Shown: one piece after another, positions 23,040 through 34,679 of the stretch | Layout: each line of letters starts with the position of its first letter | Numbering within the stretch: position 1 is the stretch's first letter | Source: Phocoena phocoena | Lineage: Eukaryota; Chordata; Mammalia; Artiodactyla; Phocoenidae | Direction: 5' to 3' | Length of the DNA: 64,000 bases | Assembly (NCBI RefSeq): GCF_963924675.1 | Contig: NC_089220.1 | Span: forward strand, 170,176,761 to 170,240,760 | Notes under the pieces: generated by a model | Database searches by the model: none | What the model was told of the DNA's origin: nothing | The model's input: the letters and a program-made list of their open reading frames with translations, nothing else | Position numbers and translations under genes: made by a program

Positions 23040-23285
23040 CAGTTAGTAGATATCAGGCAGTTACAAGCACCAGGCACTGTGCTAATTGCTCCTCCTGCAT
23101 TTTATCAGTTGATCCTCTTAAGAAGGCTATGAAGGAAGGATTATCTGTTTCCTCATTTTAAAGAGGAGGAAATTGGGATTTATTGAGAACAGATAATTTA
23201 TCTGAAGTCACACAGCTGGTGAGTGACAGAGGCAGGATTTGAATGCCGGCAATTCAGTGTCACAGCCTCCACCCTTTCAGCCACT
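23040..23285 (-). repeat. MIR SINE
   Basis: Minus-strand MIR with agcaccaggcactgtgctaa near 23067, tttcctcattttaaagagga near 23150 and the core gtcacacagctggtgagtga near 23208, then gaggcaggatttgaatgccg. Confidence 0.9.
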
Positions 23286-23554
23286 CTGCAATACTGACTT
23301 AACTTAAACATGCGACATCAAGCTAGAAGGACGTGGGTTTTCAACGATTCAAAAAACACACGCTCAACGGGTAGAAAGAATAGAGAGATGTTCACTCAAA
23401 GACATTGTGCAGACCAAAAATATTCACAGGCTAAACTTAGGGTTCCTAGCTTGAGATAAAGCTATGAAAGGGAAGTTGGATATATTGGAAACATAATCCT
23501 AAACTACTGAGGAATACATGTAGTAGAAATTTAAAACCCAGGTTAATTAGCATT
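23286..23554. other. Unassigned sequence
   Basis: Short AT-rich stretch; nothing recognised. Confidence 0.4.
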
Positions 23555-23920
23555 GGATTTAGCTACAAGTAAAAGAAAACTTTTATAGTGGCTTAAACTA
23601 GGCCACAAGTTTATTTCTCTCTTCTATAAATGGAGGTACTTAAGTCTCAGTGCTCTACTCATCTCTACAAGTGTCTTCCATTAGGGCCAAAATGGCTGCT
23701 CTAGCTCTAGGCATCACATCTGCATTCCAGGAGGAAGGGGAAAAGGAAAGGCCTTGAAAGGCACTTCCTGGAAGTTGCACATATCACTTCCATTTACATC
23801 CCATTGGCCAGGACTTAGTCACATGGCCATACCCATTTGCAAAGGAGGCTGGGTAATGTAGTCTTAATTCCAAGAGCTCATATGCCGACCACAAATGGCA
23901 GATTGGATAAAGGGAGGGTG
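23555..23920 (+). repeat. Ancient interspersed repeat, family not assigned
   Basis: The text from ggatttagctacaagtaaaa, through ggccaaaatggctgctctag at about 23685, to cattggccaggacttagtca at about 23805 and aggctgggtaatgtagtctt at about 23850 is a phrase order shared by many dispersed mammalian copies. I recall it as an old repeat but cannot name it safely. Confidence 0.55.
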
Positions 23921-23984
23921 TTGGTAGTACAACAAGCACCATCTCTCACAGGATGACAAATAAGGACCTTTAAGATTAGATCAC

Positions 23985-24360
23985 TTCTCTCCTGCCTTTG
24001 ACCTCCCATCAATCCCCTGTCAATACACACCCCCTCCATTTCAGCTGTGTTGAACTACCTGCATTTCCCCAAGCACACCAAACCTCCATACTCTGTACTC
24101 TTCTCTCTGCTGGGCTGAGCCTCTCCATTTCTCTTTCCAGCTCCATCCCCTGTGGGAGCTCTATGACCCTCTCCTTCCCCTCCCAACACCACAGCATCCT
24201 GTACTTTCCTCTCACCTGGCTCTCAGTGCAATGTGTTATCACCAGCTGTTTACTCACCTGCCCCCCTCCACTAGGCTGCAAGTGCCTCCAGGCAGGTCCT
24301 GGGTCTTAGTCCCTCCCCCTGGAGCCCCCTCTCAACCCCTGCCTTTCACTGGCTGGTGTT
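23985..24360 (+). repeat. L2 LINE 3' fragment
   Basis: C-rich wording in the order of the L2 3' region (ccaagcacaccaaacctcca, then gtgttatcaccagctgttta, then ctaggctgcaagtgcctcca and gcaggtcctgggtctta). No ORF survives. Confidence 0.65.
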
Positions 24361-24543
24361 CAAAAATTACATGATTATCAAAACTCTTTGCACTTCCCTG
24401 CACCACTGTCAGAAGTGAAGCAATGAGGCACTGGGGCCTGGACGTAGTCGGGTGTGTCTGTCTTTATTTTAAAAAAAAAATTGCGGGGATAAAACATTTG
24501 AGTGACTCTAATATCAAAACTCTAACAAAGAAATACACTGAGG

Positions 24544-24660
24544 GGACTTCCCTGGCAGTCCAGTGGTTAAGACTCCACGCTCCCACTGCAGGGAGCACAA
24601 GTTCGATCCCTGGTCGGGGAACTAAGATCCCACATGCCACATGGCGAGGCCAAAAAAAAA
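24544..24660 (+). mobile_element. Short tRNA-derived SINE
   Basis: About 117 bases: tRNA-like head (ggacttccctggcagtccag), B box at about 24601 (gttcgatccctggtcgggga), then a short body and an A tail from about 24650. It is flanked by a diverged direct repeat, aaagaaatacactgagg at 24527-24543 and aaagaaaagtacactgaagg at 24661-24680. The short body separates it from the longer CHR copies in this window. Confidence 0.88.
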
Positions 24661-24699
24661 AAAGAAAAGTACACTGAAGGCTCCTGCATCACGTCTTCA

Positions 24700-25250
24700 T
24701 CCACTTCATTCCTCTTGCCCTGAAGGAATAATTTCCATCAATTTCTTTTCCTTTCCAGTGTTTCTTTATGATATGTAAGCAAATATAAATATATGTTACT
24801 TTCCTCCATTTCTTATGTAGAAGTTAATGCTGTTTGGCTTCTTTCTCTCGTCCACTGAATCACATATCTAGAAACCTTACCATGTTGATAAAAAGAGCAC
24901 ATCCTGGTCCCTCTTTATATGGCATAGGGTCCCATTGTGAAGGTGTAGCATTGTTTTTTTAACGAGTTTTCTCTTTGTCTTTATAAACAATGCTGAGATG
25001 TTATTTCATATACAGGCAAGTGAACTTACAAATTCCAAAAGTGGGAATTCTGCACGAAGAGGCCAATGTATTTGTCATTTTGTACCTATTATGGCATGGC
25101 ATTCCTAAACTTAAAACAAAACCTAAAAAAGCCAAGTCTGAAGAAGGGTATCTTTTGCACATTGAAAAACAAAATCATCTTTTCAAAATAACTAATAATA
25201 AAAATTTTAAAAGAGCAGCAAAGAATCATCTTTTCTAAGGAAATACACCA
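24700..25250 (-). repeat. Probable ancient L1M / HAL1-like fragment
   Basis: The segments around 24840-24930, 24975-25005 (ataaacaatgctgagatg) and 25030-25060 (ccaaaagtgggaattctgca) parallel the antisense wording of old L1M 3' regions. Divergence is strong and the edges are unclear. Confidence 0.45.
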
Positions 25251-26169
25251 TGAAAATAGGGCAAATGATCTCAGTATCACTGGAATGTTTTGTCACGTTC
25301 ACAGTGAACCAGGGGAAGCACTAGGTGTGAAAAATCACTCTGGCTTAGCTCTTTTTACAGACACAGTGCATCTGAACCCAGCGATTTTCTTGGCATTTAG
25401 AGGAAGGCCATTTCTGCTGGGGGTTTGTGCTACTATAAAGCTTTTGATGGAGCTGTAGACAAATGACAAATGCCCTGCACTGGAGGCACTCTTCTGGAAG
25501 CAAGCAGCGTGGCCGCACACGCCACTCTGGGAGCTTTGAAAACATCGCAGCACATCAAACCGCCCGGCCATCTGTGGTTTCCTGTCCACGGGTAGGAAGA
25601 GGCAGGAGCTGCCTTTCTGGATAGCAAACGTGCCAGGGCCAGGCCGTGGCCGTATCCATCTGCATCCGTCTAACAGATGCCCTTCCAAGAACTCAGGGTT
25701 CCTGCCTCCTGTCTGAATAAACACAGAAGTCACAGCTCAAACATTCCCCCCCACAACAAAAGCTGGTCTTCAGGGAGATTATACACTTAGCAGCATGTCC
25801 AAGGTCACAGAGACCAGACCTGAACAGGCGTAGAGGATGAGGAAGACGTGAGGAGTGTCGGTGCCTTCAGCCCTGCCACCAACGAGCCTTCAACCGTCCT
25901 GCTTGCGCAGGAGGTGATGAGGTGCCACGCGCCCCAGCACAATTTGCGGCTGGGCCAGGACACGCGTGGCAGCGGGGACACACAGTCCAAACCCTGGGGC
26001 CTGGGACAGCAGGGCGAGTGGATGTCCCCTCCAGTGGGCTTATCAGTGATTCTGGAGTCACATGTGTCTGCCAGGGAGAGTTGAGGCAGACTCCACAATA
26101 GACCAAGTTATGGAGAAAGTAGCTTTTGTCTTCAGGGTCCCTGAATCACCCCTGGTACAGACCTCCCTT
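25251..26169. other. Unassigned sequence with an open minus-strand frame
   Basis: No repeat recognised. A 132-codon frame runs 25733-25335 on the minus strand; other frames of the same stretch are also open over 60 codons. It shows no domain, no coding-like composition that I can judge by eye, and no splice context. Several CpGs occur at 25500-25660. A weak MIR-like phrase lies at 25765-25815. Confidence 0.4.
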
Positions 26170-26832
26170 TGCAGGGTCCCCACTGTCATCTCCCACCTGG
26201 GCTGTGGCCAGAGCCTCCCAGCTGACCTACGGTTTACGCTTCCATCTATCCTGAACGCGGTGGCCAGAGTGATACTTCTGCTGTAAGTGTGACCATGCAG
26301 CTCCCCAGCTTAAAAGCCTGCAATGGTGCCCACTGCTTTCAGAGCAGAGGGCTGTGCGTGAGCTACTGCCCTCCAGCCTCTAACCGCTTCCCCTCCACTC
26401 TCCCCACCTCCTCCACTCCAGCCGCTGGGCCTCCTTGCTGCTCCTCGATCACCGTTAGAAACCTACCTCCCGACTTCTGCCCTTGCTGTTCCTTCTACCT
26501 GGAATACCTCCCAGCCCCCATAACCGCACAACCTCCCTCCTTCCTGGTGGCCTTTCCTGACCATCCTACTTAAAAGGGCATCATCAATCCCCCTCCCTCT
26601 GGAATACCTTGCCGCGCTCTGTTTTATCTTCCTCCAAAGTACTTACCACCAACTACATACACAATTCATTCTACTCATTTATTTCTTCATTATTTCCCCC
26701 CGCCCCATGCTAGAATATAAGCTCTGTGAGACTGAGGGCTTCAATCTGTTTTGTTTACCATTATATCCCCACATCTAAACAGTGCCTGACACACAGTACT
26801 CCCTCAAATATTTGTCAGGTGAATAAATACAG
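26170..26832 (+). repeat. L2 LINE 3' end
   Basis: A good L2 3' region: gtggccagagtgatacttct near 26260, gaccatgcagctccccagct near 26292, the long C-rich block to 26560, then gaatataagctctgtgagac near 26714 and the terminal cagtgcctgacacacagtac at about 26781, ending before gtgaataaata. No open frame survives. Confidence 0.9.
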
Positions 26833-26929
26833 GAAAGAGGAGATGCATTCCCCCTAAGTGACCTCGTCTCCCTGGGCACAGAAGAAAAGAAGATTGTCTA
26901 GAAACTGACCCCTCCCTACCCAGCACTTT
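26833..26929. other. Short unassigned spacer
   Basis: About 100 bases between two LINE fragments; nothing recognised. Confidence 0.4.
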
Positions 26930-27748
26930 TAGAAATGACGGTGATGAGATATCACCTCGCACCGGTCAGAATGGCCATCATCAAAAAGACCACAAACAAC
27001 AAGTGCTGGAGAGGGTGTGGAGAAAAGGGAACCCTCCTGCACTGTCGGTGGGAATGGAAATTACTGCAGCAACTATAGACAACAGTATGGACATTCCTCA
27101 GAAAACTTAAAATGGATCTGGCAACTCCACTCCTGGGTATATATAAAAAAAGAAAAAAACAAAAATGGTAATTCAAAAAGATACATGCACCCCAGTGTCC
27201 ACAGGAGCATTATTTACAATAGTCAAGATATGGAAGCAACCTAAGGGTCCATCAACAGATGAATGGAGAAAGAAGATGATACACACACACACACATACAT
27301 ATACAATGGAATACTACTCAGCCATAAAAAAGAATACAGTTTTGCCATTTGCAACAACATGGGTGGACCTGGAGGGTATCATGCTTAGTGAAATAAGTCT
27401 GATGGAGAAAGACAAATACTGTAATATGTGATCACATATACAGAATCAAACAAATGAATGAATATAACAAAACAGAAACTGACTCACAGATATAGAGAAC
27501 AAACTAGTGGTTACCAGTGGGGAGAGGGAAGAGAGGAGGGGCCAGATAGGGGTGGGGGATTAAGAGGTACTAACTACTATGTATAAAATAAATAAGCTAC
27601 AAGGATAGTGTATAATTCAGGCATTATAGCTAATATATTATAATAACTTTAAATGGAGTATAATCTACAAAAACATTGAATCACTGTTCTGTACACCTGG
27701 AACTAATAGTGTAAGGTAACTATACTTCAATATAAACACATTAAGGAA
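26930..27748 (+). mobile_element. 5'-truncated L1 with ORF2 C-terminus
   Basis: Plus-strand L1 beginning in the C-terminal part of ORF2 and running into the 3' UTR (27431-27748), which ends in tatacttcaatataaac. The ORF2 text includes SIVKIWKQPKGPSTDEW-like and MEYYSAIKKN motifs at about 27220-27330, in broken frames. An AC run (27283-27296) has grown inside it. Its 3' UTR wording belongs with the copies at 36832, 44675 and 63725, a lineage distinct from the full-length copy at 4745. No clear target-site duplication. Confidence 0.88.
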
Positions 27749-28224
27749 TTGATTTGCTGGTCTTTAACAGAAAGGGTGTTTCATGCCACGGTGAGGGGGC
27801 TCATTTCGGGCAGAGAGCTTCCCCTGATGTCCAGGGCCCACCTACATCATCGGCTCCCAGCCAGCCTCGGGGAGTGACAGCATGAAAGCATTCTCAGCGG
27901 TCTCCGCCAGGCCAGCACAGCCGGCACGGGGCCCCGTGAGGTGTAGCAGTCATGGAGATGAACCACGCGCCGGAGATGGGCTCGGATCCCTCGGACTGGG
28001 CATTCTGAGGCGTGTCGGCCGAGGGTGACCTGAGCACCTGGCCACCACCGCTCGAGGGCTGTGACCTTCCTGAACAAAGAGCAGAGGACACTGCTCCTCT
28101 TCCACCAAAGCCATCCTGTTCTAGTGAGTTTGTATTGGACATCAAGGCCAAAGGACAGTCACATTCAAATATTTCATTCCTATAGGGACCTAATGGCTGA
28201 TACTTTAATTTTATCACAAGATTA
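27749..28224. other. Unassigned sequence with a CpG-dense patch
   Basis: I count about 17 CpG dinucleotides between 27850 and 28055, many times the density of the surrounding DNA. A minus-strand frame of 107 codons (28217-27894) crosses the patch. I do not recognise the peptide, and an 18-codon plus-strand frame also starts there (27952). It could be a small CpG island, a conserved exon or a recently inserted GC-rich segment. Confidence 0.45.
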
Positions 28225-28385
28225 AAAAAAAAGATATATATAATGAAATATATTTTTAAATTTCATATAAAATGTATTTACATATATATTTATATACACA
28301 CAAAGATATGTGTGTGTGTATATTTTACATATATATATATGTAGAGAGAGGGAAAGAGTCCACGCACACACACATATAGATAACT
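28225..28385 (+). repeat. TA / TG compound low-complexity tract
   Basis: AT-rich DNA with runs of tatata, tgtgtgtg and acacac, interrupted by GAGAGAGAGG. Confidence 0.85.
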
Positions 28386-28832
28386 GTTTTTATTTTGTGT
28401 CTTTGAGGCTGATCCCTGCATGGTCTTTCTAGAAAGTAGAAGGCCATAAGGTAATAAACTCTCTCTCTAGCCCTAGGTACATTTTCTCGTCAGGGCTTGT
28501 AGGTTGTAGGAAAGGGGAGAAGATGACAACGGCTGTTAACATGACTGGGAAGCCCCTAAGATGACGTGGGTAAAGGAAGTACCAACAAGCAGTTTTCAGG
28601 GTCCCCAGCTAGAGTTGGAAGAACTCAAGGCTGGAGGTCCAAAGCCCTCCGCTCCAGTCCTTCCTCCTCCCATGGTGGCCCTGAGACCCGGGGAGGTCAC
28701 ACCCTTTGTGCTCTCGTTTCTTCTCAAAACTTCTATGTCTCATCAAGGGCAAAGCAGCCTGTACGCCAAGGTAGTCAGGAACATGGAAAGAGGCCACTGC
28801 AAGAAGGCAGTTACATGAGCTCTGAGTCAGAT
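28386..28832. other. Unassigned sequence
   Basis: No gene or repeat recognised; overlapping frames on both strands without domains. Confidence 0.4.
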
Positions 28833-28840
28833 CTGGACTG

Positions 28841-29149
28841 GTTTTTTTTGGCTGTGTTGGGTCTTCGTTGCTGCATGCGGGCTTCCTCTAGTTGCAGCGA
28901 GTGGGGGATACTCTCAGTTGTGGTGCACGGGCTTCTCACTGCGGTGGCTTCTCCTGTTGCAGAGCACAGGCTCTAGGCGTGTGGGCTTCAGTAGTTGTGG
29001 TTTGCAGGCTCTAGAGCGCAGGCTCAGTAGTTGCGATGCACGGGCTTAGTTGCTCCACAGCATGGGGGATCTTCCCAGACCAGGGCTTGAACCCATGTCC
29101 CCTGCACTGGCAGGTGGATTCTTAACCACTGCACCACCAGAGAAGCCCC
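28841..29149 (-). mobile_element. Longer CHR-type SINE (CHR-2-like), minus strand
   Basis: Minus-strand copy of the long CHR form. The tRNA-like head lies at the right end (B box complement at 29075-29092). The tandemly reiterated body phrase (gtgggcttcagtagttgtgg type) lies at 28950-29050. It is flanked by the direct repeat ctggactg, 28833-28840 and 29150-29157, each followed by T. Confidence 0.92.
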
Positions 29150-29157
29150 CTGGACTG

Positions 29158-29534
29158 TTTTTTTTGGAGGAACATGTTGCAGTGAGTCTCTGGAACCCAT
29201 TCTGAAATCAGATTTTGCTGTTTCTGCTCTGACACTTGTTTAAAGAAAGGATGGATTTGAGGATAAAAGCCTGCGGCTGTTTCCTGACAATATAGACAAC
29301 TAGCCATCCTCAGCTCTTACCACAATCACTGTTACTTAACTGTCTATATCAACCTGATCTGGGGCCCAGGGAGACTGGAGGGCCCTTATCAAGTTGAGAT
29401 GTAATAAAAGTTCTCAGTTCAGCCATCTCCTGCTATCTTAAAACACTGGTGCCATAGCTCAAGTGTGTTACTAAGTCAAGGTCACCAGCTGCCCCGGGTT
29501 GTTCATCCACTGCTCTCAGTTCCGCAGACTTGTC
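29158..29534. other. Unassigned spacer
   Basis: No gene or repeat recognised. Confidence 0.4.
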
Positions 29535-30430
29535 GGGTCAGCAGCATTTGATGTGCCTCCTTCCGGAAGTCTCTCCTTCTCACCTGTTTGGGTGCTGTCT
29601 GCCCCAGATTTCCCTTCTACCTGACCTGCTGCTCCTCCACCATTTCCTTGGCTGGAACCTCCTCTCCCAGCCTCTACGTGTGAGCTTGTCCTGTCTTACA
29701 GTCTGGATGAAACCATCTATAGATGGGTGACTCTCAAATCTCCATCCCACGCCTGGCTTCTGGGCAATGGACTCAGAGCTCAGCTCTGCCTTCTAGATGC
29801 CTCCATCTGGATGGCCAAGGGGTATCTCAGACCCCAGGTGTGCAGCATGGCATATTGGCCTTACCTGGATGCTTTATGGTAGTAAATGATGCCCATTCTC
29901 CACCCAAAGAGCTCAAGTCCAGCTGCAGAGGTGTTTCTGGATCCCTCTTTCCCTAAAACCACACACTGGATCACATGCCAAGCCCATCAACTTTGCCTCA
30001 AGAATATCTCCCAGCCTCGTCCTATGCTCCCCGTGTTTACAGCTACTGAAAGCCGCTGCGGCCTCCCAGCTGGGCTGCCTGCTTTCACTCCTACCCTTCA
30101 CTTCCTCCTCCCTTCAGTGGTGGGGCGACGTTCCCGCAGTGCAAACCAGTCTCTCCTCCACTTAACCCCTTCTGCAGCCTCCAGCTGCTCTGAGAACAAA
30201 GTGAACATTCGTGACCACATTAAGGGCTCTGGGATCTGCAGCCCACCTGCTTACGGCCCCGCCCCCAGTTTATCCTCCCCTTCTGCTCTGCTCCAGCACA
30301 AGCCCATCCTCCACCCAGGCTCTCTGGATTTCCAGTGTCCCCCGTCTGGCCACCACTTGTTATCCACCAGCTGACTGCAGCTCACCCTCCAGCCTCAGCC
30401 TCGCCTGCCCTGACCAACCTGCCTTACACA
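29535..30430 (+). repeat. L2 LINE, 5' portion of a split copy
   Basis: It begins with ggtcagcagcatttgatgtg, an L2 reverse-transcriptase region phrase. It passes gggtgactctcaaatctcca near 29726, the C-rich part, and a region close to the 3' end. Its terminus continues at 31145 after the inserted LTR. Long frames here (up to 162 codons) come from C-rich DNA and are not intact L2 coding sequence. Confidence 0.82.
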
Positions 30431-30436
30431 CTCCAT

Positions 30437-31144
30437 CATGTTGCCATGTTAACGTAATGGAGCAGGGCCCTACGGGACTTTCTCAGGACAGACCACGCCT
30501 CCCAACCACGTCCTCCCCCTGCCTCTTGTCTGAAGGAAAACTTCAGCCAAAGAACGAATTTAAGCAGAGAAATGAGAGAATGCAGAAACAAAGGAAAACA
30601 GTCCAACAAGACAAAACGATAATAGTTTAGCCGTTAAACGAAGTCAAGGACCTGTGGTTCCTCCTCAAGGGCTGCAGATAATATTCTGAGCCATATCCTT
30701 TGAACTGTTTTGTAGATCCTGAAACCCTGACCAGGTGGAAGAAGCTCACTACACGATGAGCAGACTGCAGCTGAGACAAAAGCTGCCACAGTTCCAAGAA
30801 CTGCCCTCAAGGAAATGGGAACAAACCTACCCCGGAACTGAAGACTAACTCTACTTAAAACGATCAAGATGATGCTGGTCAGACCACCAGTGACCAGTAT
30901 CAAGACGATGGTCAGGGCTGCCTGCGCTGTTCTGCACGGACGCCCCTCCCCACATACCCTTGAAACTCCCCTTTAAAAGCTCTTGCCCCCGGGTCCACAA
31001 GGGGGAGTTGGTTCTTTGGGACATGAGTCTGCCTTCTCCCCAGCATTGCCGGTTCCTCAATAAAGCTATCTTTCCTTTCCTTTTACCCAACTCTTGTCTC
31101 TCAGTATCGGATTCCTGAGCCACGAGCACCCCAACCTGAGTTCA
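30437..31144 (+). repeat. Solo LTR of an ERV1-type endogenous retrovirus
   Basis: About 700 bases with LTR architecture: a TG start near 30439, a U3 region with the gatcaagatgatgctggtca / ccagtgaccagtatcaagac pair, a TTTAAAAG box near 30973, a polyadenylation signal AATAAAG at 31058, and the downstream ctctcagtatcggattcctg region to about 31144. There is no internal viral sequence, so it is a solo LTR. It lies within an L2. The edges are estimates, and the target-site repeat was not resolved. Confidence 0.78.
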
Positions 31145-31365
31145 GTCACAGGAATTCCCTCTCTTCATTGCACTGAACCACCATCTGATAATCTTGCTTG
31201 TTTGTTACTTGTTAATTGCCTGCCTCCCCCACCAAGCTCAGCTCTCTCAGAAGGGGTCTTGCTTCCTTCATTTACTAGGCTCTATCCCCGGCGCCTAGTA
31301 CAGTTCCTGGCACATAGTAGGTCCTCAGTTAATACTTGTTGCATCAGCGATGTCACCTTAAAAGA
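31145..31365 (+). repeat. L2 LINE, 3' portion of a split copy
   Basis: Ends with the L2 terminus: ggcgcctagtacagttcctg near 31290, then gcacatagtaggtcctcagt and aatacttgttgcat. It continues the copy at 29535 beyond the LTR insertion. Confidence 0.88.
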
Positions 31366-31904
31366 AGCCAGGTCTTCCTTTGTTCTTCATCCTCACACTA
31401 TATCACGGGCATTTCTTCCAGCAAATTCCTCTAATATCTCATCAAATGATGTTTCTTACTCATGTGGTGAAGATAAATGCGACAGCTTACTCTTGAACGT
31501 ACATTATAATAGAGCTGTTAGCAGTTATTAATTACATACCACCAAACACCCCTCATGGCCCCAGGCAGCCTAATGGAGAGCATCAGTCACACCCTGAGGG
31601 GCACAGCCACTTTGCAGGTGAAGTAGAAATGTGAAATGAGAGTGAAATAACCCATCCAGTCCACCTACCAAGTCATAGGCACAAGCCCCCAAAAAACAGA
31701 AAGCAACCCTAAAATGGTCTCTCCCGTGTGCCTGAACCAGCTGTGACCTGGGTAGTGGTGAGTGTCTTCTAGGGGCTCCCTAGGGTCGTGGCATTTGCTC
31801 CCAAACTTTACAGAGCTTGGGTCTCTTCCTCCACTCGGCTCTTGTCCTCAATGAGACCCTGGTTACCTCACAAGATTCTCTAGTGGTCGCTCCCAGCCAC
31901 CCTC
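31366..31904. other. Unassigned sequence
   Basis: No gene recognised. A MIR-like remnant may lie at 31610-31690, but it is too weak to call. Confidence 0.4.
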
Positions 31905-32640
31905 CAGGCTTCCTTGGGATGTGATTTTCTGCTCCCCTTCAATCCTCCCACAGCTGCCTCAGTTCGGGCTCTCCCAGGGGATGGACTGTCCACATCGCCT
32001 CCAAACCCTCCTAACTGGCCTCCCTGTCTCTGGTATTTCATCTGCATGCATCCGGATGTCCTTCCTAAAGGGCAAATGGGACGCCCTCACTCACCTCTGT
32101 TTACATGCATTGAGTGAAGTACCGTGCATATGAAAGGGGGACCAGAGACACCCCGTCTTCAAGGAGGGCAGCTCAGGGAGTCTTAATGGCTTCCCCACAA
32201 TTGCCGGCTCTTCAGCTACACAAACACTTCCGCCAGCAGCTCCTGCCCATTTATCCAGCCTGGTTGCCAGCCAATTTCCCACTTGAATTTCCCACCCCAG
32301 GCACATGGGCCATTTGCGCTTTCTGTTCCCTCCCACACTGCCCCCTTTTTATCCATAAAGCCTCAGCCCAAACTTCATCTCCCAATTATACCGACTGTTT
32401 AATCCAGACTAAGCTCCCTTCCTTTTCTGATGTCTAGTTATTCCTGGGTATCACGTTACTAAAGTTCTTTTCCCGTTGCTTTCGTTGTGCATTTTATTTA
32501 AATCGTTTATTTTCTCTCCGTCTCTCCTACTGGGTTATGCTCCTTGAGGACAAGTCTACATGCGATTCACCTTCTACCTATAAGCCTTGCATGGTGCCTG
32601 GCACTCAGTAAGCAATCAAAATTGTATCCAGTACATAAGC
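31905..32640 (+). repeat. L2 LINE 3' end
   Basis: Phrase order of L2: ctcctaactggcctccctgt near 32008, gatgtccttcctaaagggca near 32054, the C-rich block to 32430, ttatgctccttgaggacaag near 32535 and the terminus catggtgcctggcactcagt near 32590. Confidence 0.85.
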
Positions 32641-34224
32641 GGCTCCTCTGCGAGATGACTCAGAACTGGCTTCCCTGCTCTGCCGCCCAGCTGGAGCTCT
32701 TCAATTACCTAAAGCATGTGCCCAAGAGAGGTCCCGGTTCCCGCCTACCGTGGGTAACACCGGTGCTCAAGCCATCTCCTTCCAGTTCGCTTCTCCTAAG
32801 TCTGTCTTCAAGGTACAGGACACCGGCCCCTCGTTCTGGGCACACTGATTCTAAAGCAAGTGAATCTTGTTAACGTAATGTTACTGTAACGCGGAGAAAA
32901 GCCCCTGCATTTTAAATAAACCGGGCTGCACCTGCATTTGCATCTTCATGGCATGAACTTTCTGTGTGGATGAGCCCCCGGGAGCCTTCCTTCCTTGCAT
33001 CTCCTGGGCTCTCTTGAGCCCCTGCAGCTGGGCTCTGGTGCCACCATCCTGGGGAGTCGCTTTACCTTTGAAAATTGTTTGGCTAAAGTTTTCCACCATC
33101 AGCCACCAGGCCAGGATTTGGAAGGAAAAGGGAAAGACAGGGTAGAACTGCTTTGCATAAGAGAGCGCGGCGTATTTGGGGATGGGCGTATTTGGGGATG
33201 TTGTGTTGAGCAGAACAGCGGGAGCCTCAGAACAGGAGAGAAGAGAAAGCTCGGAGACGCAGAAACCCAAGGAGAGCAGAGAAGCCTAAGAAAAGGGTAG
33301 TAGGCACGACTTGCCAGTGGACAATGTCCTTGAGGCAGGAAACGATTTTTAAGACAGTCATCTTGGTAGTGCAATCTGGCAGCGTCATCTTCATGGTCCT
33401 GTAATCCCACACCATGACCCCTAACACACAGACACGCATCAGCAGCCAATGTGAGTGGAACTTATGGGATGGAGAGACACAGGACCACAGCAGGGCGATC
33501 CTGGTTGGCAAGAAAAAACAGGAGCCCCAGGAACAAGGGCAAGGAGCGGCGAAGCCAGCTCCCTTCTGAGAGTCTGGGAAAAACCACTTTTGTTAATGAG
33601 CAAAAAGACATAGCCATTAGAAACCTTATTCTCTAAAATTATAAGCTTCCAGAAACTTTCCTGTTCGAAATCATTTCCATAAGAATGGAACCCCTCTCTC
33701 CTACCTGGGAGATCCCAGCCATCTTGGACGCAGACGAAGAAGCCCGGATTTCCAACCCAGGTGCAGAGCCTCAAATAAGGGGCTTTGAATACAACCGCCC
33801 ACGTTTCTCTTAACCCTGTCATTTCCAAGGAAACTTGAGTCTGCCCCTTAGCCCAGGCTGATGTTAATTCCTTTACATACAGCTCTACTTTGCTTCAAAC
33901 CCATCACATTGATTTATTTGAATTTGAGCTAAATCCCACCATCTCCCCCAGTCCTGTGATAACCTCATCACCTCCTTTGTGTGATGAGACACTCTGTTTC
34001 CCCTGGAATGCTCTCCCCTGTTGTAACAAGTCAATAAGCCTCACAGCAGATTACACGTTTATCCCTGGAGATCTCCGCTTTATTTCAGACATTCCAAGGC
34101 AAGTGATCCCTGAAAAGAATCTTGTGGAAGGTGAGGAATTCCATCAGTACCAGAGAAAGGAAAGGATGGCTCCAAAAGATGTAAGACTTAGGGTTCTCTG
34201 GGTTTTATATATATGTACATAATA
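32641..34224. other. Unassigned sequence
   Basis: No gene recognised; frames of up to 129 codons on the minus strand (33270-32881, 33828-33439) carry no domain. A perfect 16-base tandem duplication lies at 33169-33200. The part at 33880-34080 has faint L2 character. Confidence 0.4.
33169..33200 (+). repeat. 16-bp perfect tandem duplication
   Basis: The unit ggcgtatttggggatg occurs twice in succession, 33169-33184 and 33185-33200, without mismatch. Confidence 0.97.
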
Positions 34225-34445
34225 AAGAAATGTAGCATAGTAGGGAATAACTTGGATTTTTGAAGTCAAACAGTCCTGGGTGAAATTCTAGTTCCAGTAA
34301 GTTCTGCTTACTAGCTGGGTGTTACTCAACCAGTCTAAGTTTTTGTGATCTTTATTCTGGGCTGTTGGGAGGATTTGACGTGATAACGCATGAGAAAGGC
34401 TTATTACGGTGACTGTCATATATTAACTGCTCAATAATGCTAACT
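34225..34445 (+). repeat. MIR SINE
   Basis: Plus-strand MIR: start at 34225, gtcctgggtgaaattctagt near 34273, the middle block near 34310-34345, then ggaggatttgacgtgataac near 34370 and the end near 34430. Confidence 0.85.
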
Positions 34446-34679
34446 ACCCCTATGTGCAAACTAGGAATGAATAGGAAATGGAAAGAATCACAAAAAAATT
34501 AAAACACCAGCTCTGCTGAGGTTGTAGGATCTGGGTGATTTCCCTTTATATCTTACATTGTTTTCCTTTCATTGTTCCATTTTCCTTTCCTCCTGGGTGC
34601 TCAGCTAGATAGAACACAGGCGTGCTTCTCGTGCAGATTTCCCCGGCTCAGTTAATTACTGGCAACTGTTATTCCAGTT

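Noticed and set aside
25335..25733. Minus-strand 132-codon frame as a protein gene
   Set aside because: Other frames over the same bases are also open, there is no recognisable domain, and no exon signals; kept only as a note in the region entry.
29886..30374. Plus-strand 162-codon open frame
   Set aside because: It lies in a C-rich L2 LINE segment and does not match the L2 protein in frame.
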